Assembly (NCBI GenBank): GCA_023381565.1
Contig: JAMCRR010000148.1
Span: 1-46,131, forward strand
Origin: Chloroflexota bacterium
Lineage (GTDB): Bacteria > Chloroflexota > Anaerolineae > Anaerolineales > Anaerolineaceae
Reading direction: 5' to 3'
DNA: 46,131 nucleotides
The notes under the pieces were generated by a model that was given only the letters and a program-made list of their open reading frames with translations, searched no databases and had not been told where the DNA came from. A program made the position numbers and the translations under genes. Shown here piece after piece: positions 42,725-46,131 of this stretch (positions are counted from its first letter, which is position 1; every line of letters begins with the position of its first letter).

Positions 42725-45700
42725 CTACTTCACGTCCTTTCGCTTGATCAGCACCAGGATGATGAGGAAATACACTCCGATAATTGCCCCTTGCGATAGC
42801 CATTCTTTAAATAACCAGGGGTAGAAGATGTTCGGATCATTCTTGTTTACCCAGGCCCATCCAAACTGCTCTCGGATACTTTCGATCAACCCCTCTGCAC
42901 CTTTTACCGCGGAGTTCCTCCCGATATTATAGAGAGCTAAAGCTTCCTGGTAGTCGATCATCTGGTTCTTATACACTTCTGCTTGTGCCTGGTAGACCTG
43001 CATTGCAGATTTGTAATCCTCCTGTATCACATCAACCTGTGCCTGGTAATCACTCAGCGCGTTGAGGTACTGTGCCATCTTGACCTGGTCATATTTATCC
43101 TCCGGAGGTTCAGGCGCAGGAGGGATAACCGGCTCGGAGGGCTGTGCGCCCAATTCCGCAGGTTCGATTGGCGCCACCTGATCAATCTCCTCCTGGTAAT
43201 ACTTCCCGAGCCCTGGGAACCTGCAGGAATTTGGGTCAAAGACAGCCACCCCCATGCATTTACATCCCTGGGCAGCTTTATCTTCCAGGGTCATAGCATT
43301 CCTTAGCTCTTTCGATAGCTGCCAGCACGGATCAGCTGATACATCGGCACCCATCCCTGTGATCCCGATCAGGGTTTCAAATCCCCAGCGGGTTGAGGCG
43401 ACAAAACCGACGTTGCTCGGGACAGGAGCCAACGCACCACTCAACACGATTTGAGGCACGATCAAGAGGATCATAATCAAAGGCGCCGAGCTGGCAGCGG
43501 GCGCCAGAGCGGAGGCCAAAAGCCCACCGACCATTCCGGCGATGACGGCCAGCAGTAAGGTCACGTAAACCATCCCGAACTCAGCCGTCCCACCGGGCAT
43601 CCGGAAGGCGATATAGTGAATAATGGTATACGCGGCGGCCTGGTAGAAAGCCAACAATATCGCCACCCATACCTTAGAAACGATATAAGGCAATATGTGC
43701 AGGTTGACCAGTCTTTCGCGCTTATAGATATCTGTCTCTTTAACAATCTCACGCATTTGCGATAAACCACCCACCAGTAAACAATAGATGATCAGCAAAA
43801 ACAGCGTGATCGATCCATTCTTGGCATTCCCGACTTGTATGTCATACGGAGAGCTGTTCATCATTGGTGCAATGACCAGGTCGAGGAGACCTACCATTGG
43901 GGCAGCCAGCAGCATCAGGATGAGACTCGACCGGTCACGGGTGATGATCTTTAAGTTGCGCGCCGAGAGGACGATCAACTGGTTGAGCGAGGACACACGC
44001 CCGCCACGCCTGGCCCGTTTGGCTACTGATCTCTCGCCTGTTTTGGCTTTATCCGCTGGTGAGAGCTGCCCGGCCTTGTTTTGCAGCGGCTCAACAATAT
44101 ATTTTTGATAGGCTGGATTAGCCTGATAGCGCTTTGCCCATTCCTCGGCATTCCCTCGGCTGCTGTCGTCCAGGATCGCATAAATTTGATCGAATTCCAT
44201 CGGGCGCGTCCGCCGTTCACGTTCCGTGCGAAACTGGTCGAAATATGCCAGGGCTTCATCTGGAGGCCCAAACCAGACCACAAAGCCACCCCGCGCCAGG
44301 AAGACGACCTTATCGGCAAGCATGACGTTTTTAGTCGCATGGGTGACCATGATAATGGTCCGGCCCTGGTCGGCGAGACGGCGCATGAGGTGCATGAAGC
44401 TGGTTTCTGTCCCGGGGTCCAAACCGGAAGTCGGCTCATCCAGGAAGAACAGGCCTGGGCGGGTAAGCAGCTCTACCCCGATCGAAACCCGCTTTTGTTG
44501 ACCCCCACTCAACCCGCTGATTTGAACGTCCTTGCGGTGGGTAAGGTCCAGGTCTTCGAGCACCTCCATTATGCGCTTGTGGCGTTCTTCTTTGCTGGTG
44601 TCGCGCGGCATGCGCAGCCGGGCGGCGTACTCCAGCGCCTGATATACGGTCAGTTCCATATGGATAATGTCGCGCTGCGGCACATAACCAATCTCATTCC
44701 GTACAGCATCGAAATTACGATAAACATCGATCCCGTTCACGAAGACTTTACCGTTCGTGGCCGGCCGGTACCCGGCGATGGCATCTACCAGGGTAGACTT
44801 TCCACCCCCGCTCTGCCCGACAACCACAACAAACTCGCGAGGTTGAAAGACCAGGGATATATCCTGCAGCAGGTTGAGCTTTTTACGCACCCACTTATTC
44901 AACCCGACCGATTCCACACGCAGGCCGTTGGTTTCGTCATACCGTACAAACTGGTCTTGCCCAAGAACGAACCGGTACGGCCCAATGCGGATCGTATCGT
45001 TGGCTTGTAGCCAGGTATCTGCCTCGATCCGAAGATCGTTGACGAACGTCCCATTTGCGCTGTGCAAGTCGGTGACATAGTAACGCCGGCCGACCCGGGT
45101 GACCTGTGCGTGATAGCGTGAGATGGTGGGTTGATCGAGCACCACATCGTTGCCCGGGTCGCGTCCAATGGTCAACCTTTCCTTCTCTCCCAGGTCAATC
45201 GTCCTGAGCTGCTGCCCCAGTGCAGCCTGAGCAGGCCATTCGAAGGTTATTGTGACCATCATGCCCGGCATATCGCTGCCCACGCGCAGAATATCTCCGT
45301 GGTTCAACCGCCGTTTATCCTTGATCGGGCGTCCCTGGTACACGATTGGGTTGGTAGCCCCGGTAGCTACGCTGATTTCATATCCCCCATCCACCCGCTC
45401 AATGGTTGCCTGCTGTCTGGAAATGATCATGGACGAGATAACAACATCATTCTCTTTCGATCGTCCGATGCTCGTGTTATCGCCGACTAATGAATAAGTG
45501 GCTGGCATTTCCCCGGCGATGGAAACCACCAGATCGGGTGGTTTTGAGGGGATCTCCAGGCGAGTGCCTGTGTCAAAAACAGTCTCTGGAGACGGCTTAA
45601 CCTGGGGGAGCTCGATCGCCACCGGCTCGGGTTGCTCAAAAAGCAATTCGATCTCATTTCCTAAACGGATGACATCCCCGCTGCTCAGGATTGCCGGCCC

Positions 45701-45934
45701 TGTCACAAGCTGGCCGTTAACGAAAGTGCCATTGCTGCTGCCCAGGTCACGCAACTCGTATTGGTCACCTACCTGTGTGATAGAGGCATGCTTGCGTGAC
45801 ACATTCGAGTGTTCGATGCATACATCCGCGGAAGCTAGCCTGCCTAAAATCACCTGCGGCTGGCTGAGCTCGACCGCCCTACCTATAGATGTTCCGGTTC
45901 TAAGCGTTAACTTTCCAACCCTAGAAGAGTTCAT
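42725..45934 (-). CDS. ABCG-type transporter with three FHA domains
   Basis: This 1069-aa protein carries three FHA domains in the first 330 residues: VILGRLASADVCIEHSNVSR with SSNGTFVNG, a degenerate one at TSIGRSKENDVVISSMIISR, and LTIGRDPGNDVVLDQPTISR with SANGTFVND. The ATPase follows: VVVGQSGGGKSTLVDAIAG (Walker A), ISGLSGGQQKRVSIGVEL (signature) and LFFLDEPTSGLDP (Walker B). The permease part has about six TM segments, the last (IIGVYFLIILVLI) at the end. Before it is a long extracytoplasmic insert with prolines (PPAPEPPEDKYDQVKMAQYL) and a coiled coil. FHA domains bind phosphothreonine, so activity is probably set by Ser/Thr kinases. It starts at 45934 without a strong ribosome binding site. 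Confidence 0.93.
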   Translation of the reverse strand: MNSSRVGKLTLRTGTSIGRAVELSQPQVILGRLASADVCIEHSNVSRKHASITQVGDQYELRDLGSSNGTFVNGQLVTGPAILSSGDVIRLGNEIELLFEQPEPVAIELPQVKPSPETVFDTGTRLEIPSKPPDLVVSIAGEMPATYSLVGDNTSIGRSKENDVVISSMIISRQQATIERVDGGYEISVATGATNPIVYQGRPIKDKRRLNHGDILRVGSDMPGMMVTITFEWPAQAALGQQLRTIDLGEKERLTIGRDPGNDVVLDQPTISRYHAQVTRVGRRYYVTDLHSANGTFVNDLRIEADTWLQANDTIRIGPYRFVLGQDQFVRYDETNGLRVESVGLNKWVRKKLNLLQDISLVFQPREFVVVVGQSGGGKSTLVDAIAGYRPATNGKVFVNGIDVYRNFDAVRNEIGYVPQRDIIHMELTVYQALEYAARLRMPRDTSKEERHKRIMEVLEDLDLTHRKDVQISGLSGGQQKRVSIGVELLTRPGLFFLDEPTSGLDPGTETSFMHLMRRLADQGRTIIMVTHATKNVMLADKVVFLARGGFVVWFGPPDEALAYFDQFRTERERRTRPMEFDQIYAILDDSSRGNAEEWAKRYQANPAYQKYIVEPLQNKAGQLSPADKAKTGERSVAKRARRGGRVSSLNQLIVLSARNLKIITRDRSSLILMLLAAPMVGLLDLVIAPMMNSSPYDIQVGNAKNGSITLFLLIIYCLLVGGLSQMREIVKETDIYKRERLVNLHILPYIVSKVWVAILLAFYQAAAYTIIHYIAFRMPGGTAEFGMVYVTLLLAVIAGMVGGLLASALAPAASSAPLIMILLIVPQIVLSGALAPVPSNVGFVASTRWGFETLIGITGMGADVSADPCWQLSKELRNAMTLEDKAAQGCKCMGVAVFDPNSCRFPGLGKYYQEEIDQVAPIEPAELGAQPSEPVIPPAPEPPEDKYDQVKMAQYLNALSDYQAQVDVIQEDYKSAMQVYQAQAEVYKNQMIDYQEALALYNIGRNSAVKGAEGLIESIREQFGWAWVNKNDPNIFYPWLFKEWLSQGAIIGVYFLIILVLIKRKDVK

Positions 45935-46131
45935 AGGTATATTCAGTTATATAGAGGTTGAGAATTCACCGTATCGATACTGCAGCGAGCAAAACCATGT
46001 TGGTCAACGGCATAAATAAATTATACGGCTGAAACTATCTTCCTGCGTAGAATATATTCAACTCTTATGGGACAATAACTCGTGGCAATTTCACTTGATA
46101 TGGGATCCGCCCTCAAAATAGGTATGCAGAC
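45935..46131. other. Upstream region of the FHA-ABC gene
   Basis: This 197-base end of the window has no gene I can support. Read on the minus strand it should hold the promoter of the transporter operon. TATATAACT lies about 14 bases before the start codon and TTGACC near 46000 is a -35-like hexamer, but spacing does not give a convincing pair. Confidence 0.3.

Overview
The window looks like a chromosomal segment of a Chloroflexota bacterium, probably of the Anaerolineae type. I infer this from the gene families: a SARP/AfsR-like regulator with AAA and TPR regions, a three-FHA ABCG-type transporter with a lipoprotein partner, a secreted beta-helix protein of the choice-of-anchor Q kind, and IS21 elements. 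It is mostly accessory DNA. No housekeeping protein gene is visible apart from tRNA-Lys.

Layout. (1) 1-126: the edge of an insertion sequence. (2) 223-295: tRNA-Lys(CUU), whose 3' part is repeated exactly at 34160-34205. The two copies bound a 33.9-kb island. Immediately inside the left copy are a tyrosine integrase, an excisionase-like protein, an HTH protein and a P4-type primase/helicase (400-3943), followed by small phage-type genes (4059-6918). Beyond the right copy lies a decayed 3' end of a second, closely related integrase. This indicates at least two successive insertions at the same tRNA. (3) 7019-23471: a roughly 16-kb defence cluster on the plus strand. It encodes a DUF499 P-loop ATPase, a zinc-ribbon/coiled-coil/five-TM membrane protein, a DUF3780 protein, an unknown 245-aa protein, a DUF1156 adenine-specific DNA methylase, a WD40-repeat protein, a PLD-SNF2 helicase, and a DUF262/HNH protein fused to an AlbA_2 domain. 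(4) 23558-24330: a frameshifted EndoIII-like gene whose 3' end is cut by an IS. (5) 24279-29353: two different IS21-family elements, head to tail, 2 bp apart. (6) 29519-33945: two copies of a dead integrase 3' end, each followed by the same array of TTCTCG...CGAGAA palindromes, flanking a secreted beta-helix protein gene. (7) 34160-34922: relics of att sites, an integrase and a tRNA-Arg, plus one small gene. (8) 35183-41695: a large SARP-like regulator and a decaying ABC-transporter/phospholipase C-like gene string. (9) 41704-45934: a lipoprotein and an FHA-ABC transporter.

How the genes may work together. DUF499, DUF3780, DUF1156 and the SNF2 helicase form a gene set known from defence islands; as I recall it is catalogued as a helicase-methylase-ATPase (Hma) type. 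Here 10478-16495 is tightly packed: three junctions overlap by 1-4 bases, so translation is probably coupled. An extended -10 promoter is visible about 300 bases upstream of the first gene. The membrane protein, the 245-aa protein, the WD40 protein and the GmrSD/AlbA_2 fusion are additions I cannot match to the core set. Two of them, and a stretch inside the methylase gene, are clearly more AT-rich than their neighbours, which suggests a mosaic system. This cluster is the best candidate for an undescribed system or variant. Its function is inferred from domains and context only.
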